Part shown: piece after piece, positions 44,501 to 53,174 of the stretch | Layout of the letters: the number at the start of each line of letters is the position of its first letter | Position numbering within the stretch: position 1 is the first letter of the stretch | Assembly (NCBI RefSeq): GCF_003261585.1 | Contig: NZ_POVU01000004.1 | Span: forward strand, 124,001-188,000 | Direction of reading: 5' to 3' | Length of the DNA: 64,000 bases | Source: Acinetobacter sp. MB5 | GTDB lineage: Bacteria > Pseudomonadota > Gammaproteobacteria > Pseudomonadales > Moraxellaceae | The notes under the pieces: generated by a model | The model's input: only the letters and a program-made list of their open reading frames with translations | Database searches by the model: none | What the model was told of the DNA's origin: nothing | Translations under genes and position numbers: made by a program

Positions 44501-44861
44501 TGCTGACCTGAAAGTGATTAAGTGTCGATTCAAAACGCTGCGACCACGCCGAACGGTTTTCCTGCGCAGGTGAGCTAGCAATCAACTGATGCTGCACGGC
44601 ATACTGCACGATAGCCGCAGCATGTTTACAGTGATCGCCCACGGGGCAACTACAACGGGTCTGTAGAACCTGTTGTTGATTGGCATCGAGCGTCACACGG
44701 GTGCGATAAGGCTGCCGCCCTTGAACTTGGGCTTCGATTAACCATTTGTTGGTCGGTTGAGCATGTACTGAAATTTGTTCGGCATCAATCTCACTGATAT
44801 ATCCGCGACTTCGCTCAATGGTCGCGCGATCAAAAGTTGAAAGTAATTGAACAATCTTCAT
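41562..44861 (-). CDS. SWIM zinc finger SNF2-family helicase/ATPase
   Basis: A 1,099-residue SWI2/SNF2 ATPase. The N-terminal SWIM finger is [19 protein letters not shown] (CxCxnCxH). The SNF2 core has motif I [20 protein letters not shown], Ia [22 protein letters not shown] (DEAH), III [18 protein letters not shown], and helicase-C motifs FSQFTSML and [23 protein letters not shown]. It probably remodels DNA- or RNA polymerase-bound complexes; the target is unknown. The ATG at 44861 has GGGAAAT upstream; the earlier TTG is less likely. Single gene. Confidence 0.9.
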   Translation of the reverse strand: [1099 protein letters not shown]

Positions 44862-44949
44862 ATTTCCCAAACGTCATGACACTAAACTAAAACGCAAGCA
44901 GCTATAGTAACGATATTGGCTTTAAAAGTGCATGCTTTTTTAGGAACAA

Positions 44950-44993
44950 TAAAAAAAATCTCTTATCTATTCAGATAAGAGATTTTTTATTTT
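44950..44993 (-). terminator. Terminator of ssb
   Basis: Stem AAAATCTCTTATCT / AGATAAGAGATTTT, loop ATTC, with an A run on the + strand giving U's after ssb on the minus strand. Confidence 0.85.
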
Positions 44994-45010
44994 GGTTCAG
45001 TTCAGCGCTT

Positions 45011-45619
45011 TTAGAACGGCAAATCGTCATCTAGATCTGCGGGTGCAGGGGCTGCCGCTGGTTTTGGTTTCGCAGCTTGGTTATTGTAACCGCCTTGGTT
45101 CGCATTGTTGTTGCCTGCGCCATAGTTGTTAAAACCACCGCCTTGTCCACCCGCTGGCTGGTTATTAAAGCCCGTGTTTTGACCATAACCACCACCGTAG
45201 TTGTTACCACCTTGCTGATTGTTATTGTTAAAACGAGGCTGACCATAACCAGAGTTATCGCCTGCGCCCTGTTCAGACTGACCACGAGTTGAGTCTAACA
45301 TTTGCATTTGATCACCACGGATTTCAGTGCTGTAACGCTCCTGACCATTTTGATCTGTCCATTGACGAGTACGTAATGAACCTTCGATATACACTTTCGA
45401 GCCTTTACGCAAATATTGCTGTGCAATTTCACCTAAACGGTTATGCAATACAATACGATGCCATTCTGTTTGTTCTTTTCGCTCGCCTGTACTTTTATCT
45501 ACCCAAGAATCACTCGTTGCGATAGAAAACTGGGTTAAAGACCCACCATTTGGAAAGGTCTTAGTTTCAGGATCTCGACCTAATGTACCGACTAAAATAA
45601 CTTTATTAACACCACGCAT
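45011..45619 (-). CDS. ssb: Single-stranded DNA-binding protein SSB
   Basis: A 202-residue SSB. The OB fold (1-110) begins [20 protein letters not shown] with [16 protein letters not shown] Gly/Asn/Gln-rich disordered linker (about 115-180) follows, then the acidic protein-interaction tip DLDDDLPF. The tetramer coats ssDNA in replication, repair and natural transformation. It is single, with its own terminator, 51 bp downstream of the MFS gene. Confidence 0.96.
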   Translation of the reverse strand: MRGVNKVILVGTLGRDPETKTFPNGGSLTQFSIATSDSWVDKSTGERKEQTEWHRIVLHNRLGEIAQQYLRKGSKVYIEGSLRTRQWTDQNGQERYSTEIRGDQMQMLDSTRGQSEQGAGDNSGYGQPRFNNNNQQGGNNYGGGYGQNTGFNNQPAGGQGGGFNNYGAGNNNANQGGYNNQAAKPKPAAAPAPADLDDDLPF

Positions 45620-45670
45620 TCGCTACTATCTTCCTATATGTTTCTACGTTTTACTTTATAAGAGTTATCT

Positions 45671-47035
45671 TCAAATGACTAGCTCTTTGCCTAACAAGTG
45701 CGTTAAATGTTGTCGTGCAGATTCATCGAGCTGCTTTTTATCTAGTTTCACGTAAGCGACTTGCTGATCCAGCATGACCACCACTTCTTCAATACCATGA
45801 ATTGCCAAAAGCTGGATAGTCCATTCATCTGTTTGTTTACCCTCAGGCAAACGCAAAATCACAGAAGATAAATAGCGTGGTTGCTTCAAACCAAAGCTGA
45901 CCAAGGTCCAGATCACGGCAATTCCTGTCAAAATACCCCAACCTGTTGACGCATTATGTAACATTAATAATTGACCGCCGAGCGTACCACCAAGGAATGC
46001 ACCAAAGAATTGAGAGCTGGCATTCACCCCCATGGCTGTCGCTTTGGATTGGATTGGAGCCGCTTTCGACAACCAAGATGGCAATAATGCTTCCATCACG
46101 TTAAAAGCGACAAAGAAGATGCCTAAGCCAAGCAGCAAGGTATATTTCGAGTGATAACCGAAAGTTAGTACCAATAAACCCACCACTACGCCAACAATCG
46201 CACCCAAGAAAATGCCACGCATCTTACGGTGTTTTTCAGCAATGATGATGCTCGGGAATGAACAGAATACCCCGATCAGCAACAAGGGTAAGTACACTAA
46301 ACCATGTTTTGATAAAGGAATGCCTGCATATTCAATCAATTGCGATGGCACATAAATGAACATCGCAGTGAGCAGTAAATGGAGAGAAAAAATAGAAAAA
46401 TGTAGACGATTCAGATCCGCCATTTTCAGCACATGTTTAAGTTGCTGCAAATAACCATGTTCAAAATTACGATGGTGACGTGTGGTTTTCGGCACCAAAA
46501 ACAGCATCATAATGGCACACAGCCCCATGATGGTCGTCACCCAGAATAATCCTGAAATCCCCACAATATGCGTCAACCAAGGCCCGATACTAAACGCGAC
46601 CACAAAGGATAACCCGATACTCATGCCCATGGTCGCCATGGCTTTGGTACGGTTTTCTTCACGGGTCACATCGGCAAGCAATGCCATCACCACCGCAGAC
46701 ACCGCACCTGCACCTGCCACTGCACGTCCTAAAATCACCCCGTAAATGGTATGTGACATGGCCGCAATCGCACCGCCCAAAGCAAAGAGTAACAAGCCAA
46801 GCACCACCAAAGGTTTACGGCTAAAGCGGTCAGCCAAAAGGCTAAATGGAATCTGTAAAGTGGCTTGAGATAAACCGTAAACACCCACCGCAAGACCAAG
46901 CAGTGCTGGCGTTGCGTATTGATATGATTGTCCTGCGACTGCAAAAACAGGAATAATCATGAACAATCCCAACATTCGTAATGCAAAAATACTGCTTAAG
47001 GCAAAGGTGGAACGGCGTTCTAAAGCATTCATCAT
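45671..47035 (-). CDS. YajR-like MFS transporter
   Basis: A 454-residue major facilitator with 12 TM helices. Motif A is LADRFSRKPLVVLG after TM2. A soluble C-terminal domain of about 65 residues (LPEGKQTDEWTIQLLAIHGIEEVVVML...AYVKLD) matches the ferredoxin-like YAM domain of E. coli YajR. The substrate is unknown; many such proteins are drug or metabolite exporters. The frame reaches 47074; ATG 47035 or 47032 gives the usual MMNALERR-type N-terminus just before TM1. Confidence 0.83.
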   Translation of the reverse strand: MMNALERRSTFALSSIFALRMLGLFMIIPVFAVAGQSYQYATPALLGLAVGVYGLSQATLQIPFSLLADRFSRKPLVVLGLLLFALGGAIAAMSHTIYGVILGRAVAGAGAVSAVVMALLADVTREENRTKAMATMGMSIGLSFVVAFSIGPWLTHIVGISGLFWVTTIMGLCAIMMLFLVPKTTRHHRNFEHGYLQQLKHVLKMADLNRLHFSIFSLHLLLTAMFIYVPSQLIEYAGIPLSKHGLVYLPLLLIGVFCSFPSIIIAEKHRKMRGIFLGAIVGVVVGLLVLTFGYHSKYTLLLGLGIFFVAFNVMEALLPSWLSKAAPIQSKATAMGVNASSQFFGAFLGGTLGGQLLMLHNASTGWGILTGIAVIWTLVSFGLKQPRYLSSVILRLPEGKQTDEWTIQLLAIHGIEEVVVMLDQQVAYVKLDKKQLDESARQHLTHLLGKELVI

Positions 47036-47074
47036 ATCGGTCTGTAATCTCTTTAGGATAAACGGGCAAAGCAT

Positions 47075-47106
47075 AAAAAATGGGGTACAAAATTATTGTA
47101 CCCCAT
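47075..47106 (-). terminator. Terminator of the DUF475 gene
   Basis: Stem ATGGGGTACAA (47080-47090) / TTGTACCCCAT (47096-47106), loop AATTA, with A's on the left giving a U run on the minus strand. Confidence 0.8.
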
Positions 47107-47135
47107 CCATTTTATACATTTTCCTGAAATTTGGC

Positions 47136-48203
47136 TTAATCAGCGACCTGATGCTTGCTATATTGAATTGAAGCAATCACTGCCCAAACAATAAATGCAA
47201 TTCCGATCAGTCCTGTCACCACTTCAGGAATGTGCATGCCTGTACCACTGGCAAACATAATCACGGCCAATGCACCAATCGCATAGTGCGCGCCATGTTC
47301 CAAGTAAATATAAGCATCTAGCGTGCCTTTTTCGACCAAATAAATCGTCATGGAACGTACGAACATCGCACCAATTGCCAGTCCGAGCATGATGATCACG
47401 ACATCAGAAGTAATCGCAAATGCACCGATCACCCCGTCAAAACTGAACGAAGCATCCAGCACTTCCAGATACAAAAATCCACCAATTCCTGCTTTGATCA
47501 GACCATTGGCTGCATTACCTGCATTGCTTTCATCTTCATCGACTTCGGGTTCACCACCGAGCAAGTGACCTAGCACTTGTACACCAATATAGACCACAAT
47601 GCCCCAGATCCCTGCCAGCGTCACGGCCAACCGTTCGCTTTCCACAACATTGTGCGCCATGATCAATAACGAAATCAGGGTTAAAAACACTGACATCGCA
47701 GGTACATTGGCCAAATTGGTGAGGCGTCGTTCCAGCCACTTAAACCAGTGAGTGTCTTTTTCTTCATCGAGGAAGAAGTTTAAAAACACCAAGCCAAGGA
47801 ATGAACCACCAAAAGCGGCAATTTCGGCATGGTGTTCAATCAAACGCATCGAATAAGTTTTTGGATCATTCAGTGCCATACTGACCACATCCATCATGTT
47901 CATGTTGGCAGTCACTGCCACAATCACAATCGGGAACACCAAACGCATACCAAACACCGCGATAATCATCCCCACGGTGAGGAAAATCATTTTCCAGAAA
48001 TGATCCCAACTGCGAAGTACCGAAGCATTGACCACGGCATTATCGAAAGATAATGACACTTCCATAATCGCCAAAATGGCGGTCACAGACAGTGCTTGCA
48101 GCATAGTCGATACCCCAGCGGCTGGACCGTGGGTGAATCCCCAGTACGCTGCGATACCGAGACAGACGATGCTGAAAAAAAATGAGAAACGAAAATGTTT
48201 CAT
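47136..48203 (-). CDS. DUF475 family membrane protein (TerC-like)
   Basis: A 355-residue inner-membrane protein of the DUF475/COG2899 family within the TerC/LysE-like superfamily. The paired acidic TM motifs are VSLSFDNAVVNASVL (about 49-63) and ASFSFDGVIGAFAIT in the second half, typical of TerC-type metal exporters. Between them is a cytosolic loop with EPEVDEDES. Metal (possibly Mn or Ca) homeostasis is the likely role by family analogy, but it has not been shown for DUF475. Single gene with a terminator; divergent from tenA. Confidence 0.85.
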   Translation of the reverse strand: MKHFRFSFFFSIVCLGIAAYWGFTHGPAAGVSTMLQALSVTAILAIMEVSLSFDNAVVNASVLRSWDHFWKMIFLTVGMIIAVFGMRLVFPIVIVAVTANMNMMDVVSMALNDPKTYSMRLIEHHAEIAAFGGSFLGLVFLNFFLDEEKDTHWFKWLERRLTNLANVPAMSVFLTLISLLIMAHNVVESERLAVTLAGIWGIVVYIGVQVLGHLLGGEPEVDEDESNAGNAANGLIKAGIGGFLYLEVLDASFSFDGVIGAFAITSDVVIIMLGLAIGAMFVRSMTIYLVEKGTLDAYIYLEHGAHYAIGALAVIMFASGTGMHIPEVVTGLIGIAFIVWAVIASIQYSKHQVAD

Positions 48204-48349
48204 GGAACTGACCTATAAGATAAAACGTACATGTTGTGTTCACATGTATCAGAAAGGAATAATCAACATTATACCTGCTTCTATTTTTTTACCTATTTAA
48301 ATCTGAAAAACACGCTATATTGCTGTTTTCGCTTAATCATGGAGTTACG

Positions 48350-49024
48350 ATGCGTTTTTCAGAGCAGCTCTGGCAGAACAACCTTGCCTTATATCAAAAA
48401 ATCGTCCAGCACCCATTTAATCAAGAACTGGCACAAGGCATCTTAAAACCTGAAGTTTTTCAGCACTATATTGTTCAGGATTCTCACTATTTACTGGCCT
48501 ATGGCCGAGTGCTGGCGGTCGCGGCTGCCAAAGCCTTTGATGCCGATGACATCATGCAATTTTCTGAAGGTGCTAAAATAGCGATTATTGTCGAGCGAAG
48601 TTTGCATGAGGGCTTTATGCAACAATTCGGGATTAGCCCTGAACAGTTTGCCAATACCCCTTTGACCTTGGCTTGCCATCACTACACCTCATTTTTATTG
48701 GCAACCGCATGGTCGGAAAGTTACCCTGTGGTTCTTGCCGCGATTCTGCCGTGTTTCTGGATTTATGCTGAAGTGGGTCTGGCAATTGTTGAAAATTCGG
48801 CAGCCAATAACCCGTATCAGGCTTGGATTGACACTTATGCAGGTGAAGAATTTCATAACGCAGTTCGTAATGTGATTGCCACCATCGACAAGGTGGCTGA
48901 ACGCTGTGATGCCGATACCTTGGCGAAAATGCAACAGGCTTACCGACGTGGTGCCGAGCTGGAGTGGCTGTTCTGGGACAGTGCCTATCATCAAAAGCAT
49001 TGGCCAAGTCTTGACCTAGAATAA
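48350..49024 (+). CDS. tenA: Aminopyrimidine aminohydrolase TenA (thiaminase II)
   Basis: A 224-residue all-helical TenA that salvages thiamine breakdown products (amino-HMP to HMP). The residue numbers match B. subtilis TenA: catalytic C135 in AILPCFWIY and E205 in AELEWLFW, with Y/H residues of the pocket in QDSHYLLAY. GGAG lies 7 bp before ATG 48350; the frame extends upstream to 48320 without family support. No other thiamine genes are nearby. Confidence 0.92.
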   Translation: MRFSEQLWQNNLALYQKIVQHPFNQELAQGILKPEVFQHYIVQDSHYLLAYGRVLAVAAAKAFDADDIMQFSEGAKIAIIVERSLHEGFMQQFGISPEQFANTPLTLACHHYTSFLLATAWSESYPVVLAAILPCFWIYAEVGLAIVENSAANNPYQAWIDTYAGEEFHNAVRNVIATIDKVAERCDADTLAKMQQAYRRGAELEWLFWDSAYHQKHWPSLDLE

Positions 49025-49037
49025 GTTGATCAAAATC

Positions 49038-49065
49038 AAAAGCGCCTAAATTCGGCGCTTTTTTA
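49038..49065 (+). terminator. Terminator of tenA
   Basis: Stem AAAAGCGCC / GGCGCTTTT with a 7-base loop and T run TTTTTTAT. Confidence 0.85.
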
Positions 49066-49082
49066 TCGGGTACACATTTTTC

Positions 49083-49109
49083 ATTCATATATACGTATAT
49101 TCATATATA
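49083..49109. promoter_or_regulatory. Probable ArsR operator/promoter of the ars operon
   Basis: An 11-bp direct repeat ATTCATATATA (49083-49093 and 49099-49109) with a 12-bp palindrome ATATACGTATAT between. AT-rich ATTCATAT-type palindromes are common ArsR sites. It lies 37 bp before the arsC start. Confidence 0.6.
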
Positions 49110-49145
49110 ATGTTTTCTATCGAATGTGTATCTTGAGTATCGGAC

Positions 49146-49577
49146 ATGTCAACTCGCATTAAAATTTATCATAACCCTGCATGTGGAACCTCACGCAATA
49201 CCCTTGCCCTGATTCAAAACACTGGTGTAGAACCTGAAGTTATCGAATACTTAAAAACACCGCCAAGCCAAGAAGAACTGGTGAAAATGATTGCTGATGC
49301 AGGCTTAACCGTACGTGAAGCGATACGTAGCAATGTTGAACCGTATGCCAACCTGCATCTTGAAGAAAGCCATTGGTCGGATGACGCTTTGCTGCATTTT
49401 ATGACACAGTATCCCATCTTAATTAACCGCCCATTTGTGGTTACTGAACAAGGAACGCGTCTGTGCCGTCCATCTGAAGTGGTTCTGGATATTTTACCGT
49501 TGCCGCAGCTCGGTGCTTTTACTAAAGAAGATGGCGAACAGATCATTGATGAACACGGAAAACGTGTATCTGGTTAA
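49146..49577 (+). CDS. arsC: Arsenate reductase ArsC (glutaredoxin-coupled)
   Basis: A 143-residue arsenate reductase, E. coli ArsC type. Catalytic C13 is in IYHNPACGTSRNTLALI, and the arginines binding arsenate are in LINRPFVVT and GTRLCRPSE. It reduces As(V) to As(III), which Acr3 then exports. It is the first gene of the operon arsC-arsR-acr3, an order in which the repressor is second. Confidence 0.93.
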   Translation: MSTRIKIYHNPACGTSRNTLALIQNTGVEPEVIEYLKTPPSQEELVKMIADAGLTVREAIRSNVEPYANLHLEESHWSDDALLHFMTQYPILINRPFVVTEQGTRLCRPSEVVLDILPLPQLGAFTKEDGEQIIDEHGKRVSG

Positions 49578-49581
49578 AAAT

Positions 49582-49899
49582 ATGGATCAAGTTCAATTTT
49601 TTAAATGCCTTGCCGATGAAACTCGCCTCAGTCTAGTGCTGCTGGTCGTTGAACATCAGGAATTATGCGTGTGCGATCTGACTGAAAAACTTCAGCTCAG
49701 TCAACCCAAAATTTCTCGACATTTGGCACTGCTACGCAATTTAGGTGTGCTCCAAGATCGTCGTAAAGGTCAATGGGTCTATTACCGCCTGCATGAGCAA
49801 CTTCCAGTCTGGTGTATTGAGATTTTACAGATCGTCCAGCAGCAAGCTCCCCTTTCATTACCAGCAGCAGCGTCAAGTTCAGTGCGTTGCTGTGATTAA
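49582..49899 (+). CDS. arsR: Arsenical-responsive repressor ArsR
   Basis: A 105-residue winged-helix ArsR. The metalloid site in helix alpha-3 is ELCVCDLTEKL (CxC), and the recognition helix is QPKISRHLALLRNLGVL. Two further cysteines sit at the very C-terminus (VRCCD). ATG 49582 lies 4 bp after the arsC stop and gives the family start MDQVQFFKCLADETRL. It should release the upstream operator on As(III)/Sb(III). Confidence 0.92.
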   Translation: MDQVQFFKCLADETRLSLVLLVVEHQELCVCDLTEKLQLSQPKISRHLALLRNLGVLQDRRKGQWVYYRLHEQLPVWCIEILQIVQQQAPLSLPAAASSSVRCCD

Positions 49900-49906
49900 T
49901 TTTTAG

Positions 49907-50977
49907 ATGACCCTTTTTATGGCTCAATCTCGCTTATCGTTTCTTGATCGTAATCTGACGCTGTGGATTTTTCTGGCGATGGGACTCGGCATTGCGATTT
50001 CGCAATTTCTCCCACAAGCCTCTACAACCCTCAATCATTTGAGTATCGGCACGATCAATCTGCCGATTGCAATCGGTCTAGTTTTAATGATGTATCCACC
50101 ACTGGCCAAAGTGGACTATGCAGCGTTGCCTGAAATTTTTAAAGACAAGAAAACCCTGACCTTGTCTTTGGTGCAAAACTGGCTGATTGCGCCTGTACTG
50201 ATGTTTTCGCTCGCGGTGATTTTTCTGCATGACTCACCTGCATACATGACGGGGCTGATCCTGATTGGTCTGGCGCGTTGTATCGCGATGGTACTGGTCT
50301 GGAATGGTCTGGCTTGTGGTGACAATCAATATGTTGCAGCACTGGTAGCCTTTAACAGTCTGTTCCAAATCCTGTTTTTCAGTACCTATGCCTGGTTTTT
50401 CCTCAGCTTCTTACCGCCCTATTTTGGTTTAAAAGGTCAGGTGATCGATGTCAGTTTCCTCGACATTAGCAAAGCCGTGCTGATTTATTTGGGTATTCCA
50501 TTTTTTGCAGGTTTTCTGACACGCAGCATCTTGGTCAAAGCCAAAGGCTTAAATTGGTATCAAAGCCATTTTTTACCCAAAATCAGCCCGATCAGCTTAC
50601 TGGCGCTACTGTTTACCATCGTGGCGATGTTTAGTCTAAAAGGTGGTGAAGTACTGAGCTTACCAAGCGATGTGTTACGGATTGCCATTCCACTGACCAT
50701 CTACTTTATTGTGATGTTTTTCCTGAGTTTTGCCATGAGCAAATGGCTCGGCAATAACTACGCACGCAGTACATCCATTTCATTTACTGCTGCGGGAAAT
50801 AACTTTGAACTGGCGTTGGCAGTTGCAGTGGCAACCTTTGGACTGGCTTCACCTGTGGCGTTTACCACCGTGATTGGGCCACTGGTCGAAGTCCCTGTGC
50901 TGATCTCACTGGTCAGTGTCAGTTTCTGGATTCGCAAGAAATTCTTTAGTGATAAAACCCGACCAGCACAAGATTGA
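49907..50977 (+). CDS. acr3: Arsenite efflux permease Acr3
   Basis: A 356-residue, 10-TM arsenite exporter of the ACR3 family (bile/arsenite/riboflavin superfamily), not the unrelated ArsB. Key features are the TM4 cysteine in [12 protein letters not shown] and the TM9 motif [17 protein letters not shown] with Glu. It removes As(III) made by ArsC. ATG 49907 is 7 bp after arsR; an internal ATG at 49919 is also possible. A shared terminator follows. Confidence 0.93.
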   Translation: MTLFMAQSRLSFLDRNLTLWIFLAMGLGIAISQFLPQASTTLNHLSIGTINLPIAIGLVLMMYPPLAKVDYAALPEIFKDKKTLTLSLVQNWLIAPVLMFSLAVIFLHDSPAYMTGLILIGLARCIAMVLVWNGLACGDNQYVAALVAFNSLFQILFFSTYAWFFLSFLPPYFGLKGQVIDVSFLDISKAVLIYLGIPFFAGFLTRSILVKAKGLNWYQSHFLPKISPISLLALLFTIVAMFSLKGGEVLSLPSDVLRIAIPLTIYFIVMFFLSFAMSKWLGNNYARSTSISFTAAGNNFELALAVAVATFGLASPVAFTTVIGPLVEVPVLISLVSVSFWIRKKFFSDKTRPAQD

Positions 50978-50989
50978 TGAAAGACGCTC

Positions 50990-51024
50990 AAAAAATAAGG
51001 CTGCACATGGCAGCCTTATTTTTT
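50990..51024. terminator. Bidirectional terminator ars operon / betT
   Basis: Stem AAAAATAAGGCTGC / GCAGCCTTATTTTT with loop ACATG, A and T runs on both sides. Confidence 0.9.
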
Positions 51025-51030
51025 ATTCAT

Positions 51031-53007
51031 TTAAGGACGTGGACGAATAGTCCGTAAAAAGTGGAGATGGCGTTCGTATTGATCCAGCACATCCTGAATC
51101 AGGTCATCTTCCGTCCAGTCCATCACGTCATAGTGTTGACCCCCTTCTTTCAGGAACACCTCTGCCAGATAATAATCTTCTTGAGTGGTATCATTCTGCA
51201 AAAAGCTCGGTGGATTGGTGTTAGTCGCAATCACCTGATAGACAAAATTAATCTCATCATGATGGTCGACCTTAAGCTGTAAGCCCTGATGTTCGCCTTC
51301 AACTTGGGTAATCTTGACCTGTAACTCACGACGTTCAAACTCCTGCTGAATGTTGGCAAATGCCCGACTCACACGCTGTTGAATATACTGTTCAACGTCC
51401 CGTTGCCCATGTGGATAATGCATGATCAAGCCCAAACGTTGCTGCCAGCTTCGTGGATTATGAATCGCACGAGGTGTCGTTCGCGCATACAAACGTGCCT
51501 GCATTTTGGTTGCGTCTAAATGCAGGGCTTTCAGTAGTCCCCACAAAATAAACAGCATCACAATCGAGAATGGTAAAGCACTCATAATCGTTGCGGATTG
51601 CAATGCGCCCAAGCCGCCTGCCAGCAATAAAATGATCGCCAATAGCGCCATCAGCACAGTCCAGAACAGACGTTGCCAGACAGGCGAACCATCTTTCTTC
51701 GCAGTGAGATAATCGGTGACCAAAGCCCCTGAGTCTGCTGAAGTGACAAAGAACAGTAAGACCAGCAAGGTGGCAAGGAAACTGGTCACACTTGAGAGTG
51801 GCAAGGTCGACAAAAACTCAAACAGCGCCATGGAGCTGTCTTTTTGAATCGAGAGCAGCAAAGCATCGTTATGCTGATGAATCACATTGAACAAGGCTGC
51901 ATTGCCCATGAAGCCCATCCAGAGCACGGTAAAGCCTGTCGGAATCAGCAACACGCCCACAATAAACTCGCGAATGGTACGCCCGCGGGAAACCCGTGCA
52001 ATAAACATCCCGACAAATGGCGACCATGAAATCCACCATGCCCAGTACATAATCGTCCATCCACCAATCCAACCATTCGGCTGATAAGCCTGAAGATTGA
52101 AAGTCATGGTGAACAGATTCGATAAATACTGACCAAGGTTTTGAATGGTGGTTTGCAGCAAGAAAATACTGGAACTGGTCAAAAAGACAAAGAGCAGTAA
52201 AACCACCGCCAGCAATAGATTGATTTCAGATAAACGCTTGACGCCTTTGTCCAGTCCTAAAAAGACCGAGAGCGATGCCAGAATACTGACCCCAATAATC
52301 AAAGCCACCTGAATCGTGGTACTTTGTGGCCAGCCAAATAAATAGTTCAACCCCGAATTCATTTGGGTGACGCCAAAGCCCAGCGAAGTTGCAACACCAA
52401 ATACCGTCCCGATAGTGGCAAAGGTATCTGCGGCATCTCCCAACGGCCCATAAATACGCTGCCCGATCAAGGGATACAGCGCCGAACGGACTTTTAGGGG
52501 AAGTTCATGCCGATACGCAAAATAAGCCAGTGCCAATCCCACTACGGCATAGATCGCCCATGCATGTAGTCCCCAGTGGAAAAAGGTAATGCGCATGGCT
52601 TGCTGTGCGGCTTCGAGAGTTTTACCTTGTCCTGTCGGTGGTGAGACGTAATGCATCATGGGTTCAGCTACCCCAAAAAACATCAGTCCAATTCCCATCC
52701 CTGCGGTAAACAGCATGGCAAACCATGAACCGTTTCCATATTCAGGCTGACTGTGGTCAGGGCCGAGTTTGATCTCCCCCATTTTGGACAAGGCAATATA
52801 AATTAAGCTGATTAAAAACAATGCGACTGACAGCACATAGAACCAGCTAAAGGAATGGATCATCCACTGATTCAATTGCTTGGTAATCAAGTCAAATGCA
52901 TTGGGTGTCAATAACACCAAGGCAAGAAAAATCCCAATAATTATCACGGTACTCAAAAACACCCGTGGATAAACATTGGCATACCATTTTGGCTTTTCAG
53001 AAGTCAT
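51031..53007 (-). CDS. betT: BCCT-family choline/betaine transporter (BetT type)
   Basis: A 658-residue, 12-TM BCCT transporter. Family motifs are GMGIGLMFFGVAEP, WGLHAWAIYAVVGL and MYWAWWISWSPFVGMFIARVSRGRTIREF (the Trp-rich substrate box with R at the end). A cytosolic C-terminal domain of about 150 residues, as in E. coli BetT, distinguishes it from short glycine betaine carriers. Choline uptake for osmoprotection is the likely role. No bet oxidation genes are present in the window. Confidence 0.87.
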   Translation of the reverse strand: MTSEKPKWYANVYPRVFLSTVIIIGIFLALVLLTPNAFDLITKQLNQWMIHSFSWFYVLSVALFLISLIYIALSKMGEIKLGPDHSQPEYGNGSWFAMLFTAGMGIGLMFFGVAEPMMHYVSPPTGQGKTLEAAQQAMRITFFHWGLHAWAIYAVVGLALAYFAYRHELPLKVRSALYPLIGQRIYGPLGDAADTFATIGTVFGVATSLGFGVTQMNSGLNYLFGWPQSTTIQVALIIGVSILASLSVFLGLDKGVKRLSEINLLLAVVLLLFVFLTSSSIFLLQTTIQNLGQYLSNLFTMTFNLQAYQPNGWIGGWTIMYWAWWISWSPFVGMFIARVSRGRTIREFIVGVLLIPTGFTVLWMGFMGNAALFNVIHQHNDALLLSIQKDSSMALFEFLSTLPLSSVTSFLATLLVLLFFVTSADSGALVTDYLTAKKDGSPVWQRLFWTVLMALLAIILLLAGGLGALQSATIMSALPFSIVMLFILWGLLKALHLDATKMQARLYARTTPRAIHNPRSWQQRLGLIMHYPHGQRDVEQYIQQRVSRAFANIQQEFERRELQVKITQVEGEHQGLQLKVDHHDEINFVYQVIATNTNPPSFLQNDTTQEDYYLAEVFLKEGGQHYDVMDWTEDDLIQDVLDQYERHLHFLRTIRPRP

Positions 53008-53174
53008 GATAGCCCTCGTTGTTGTTGTTTCTCCTCAAAAATAGCTGCTCACACGCAGTTATTCAGTTTTACCTTAACCAATCTACTTTTTGAGGGCTGT
53101 TATATTTATGTAATTGATATTATTTTAATTTTTATATAGAAAAAAGTTATGAATCTAACAACTCCCGATCCAGG

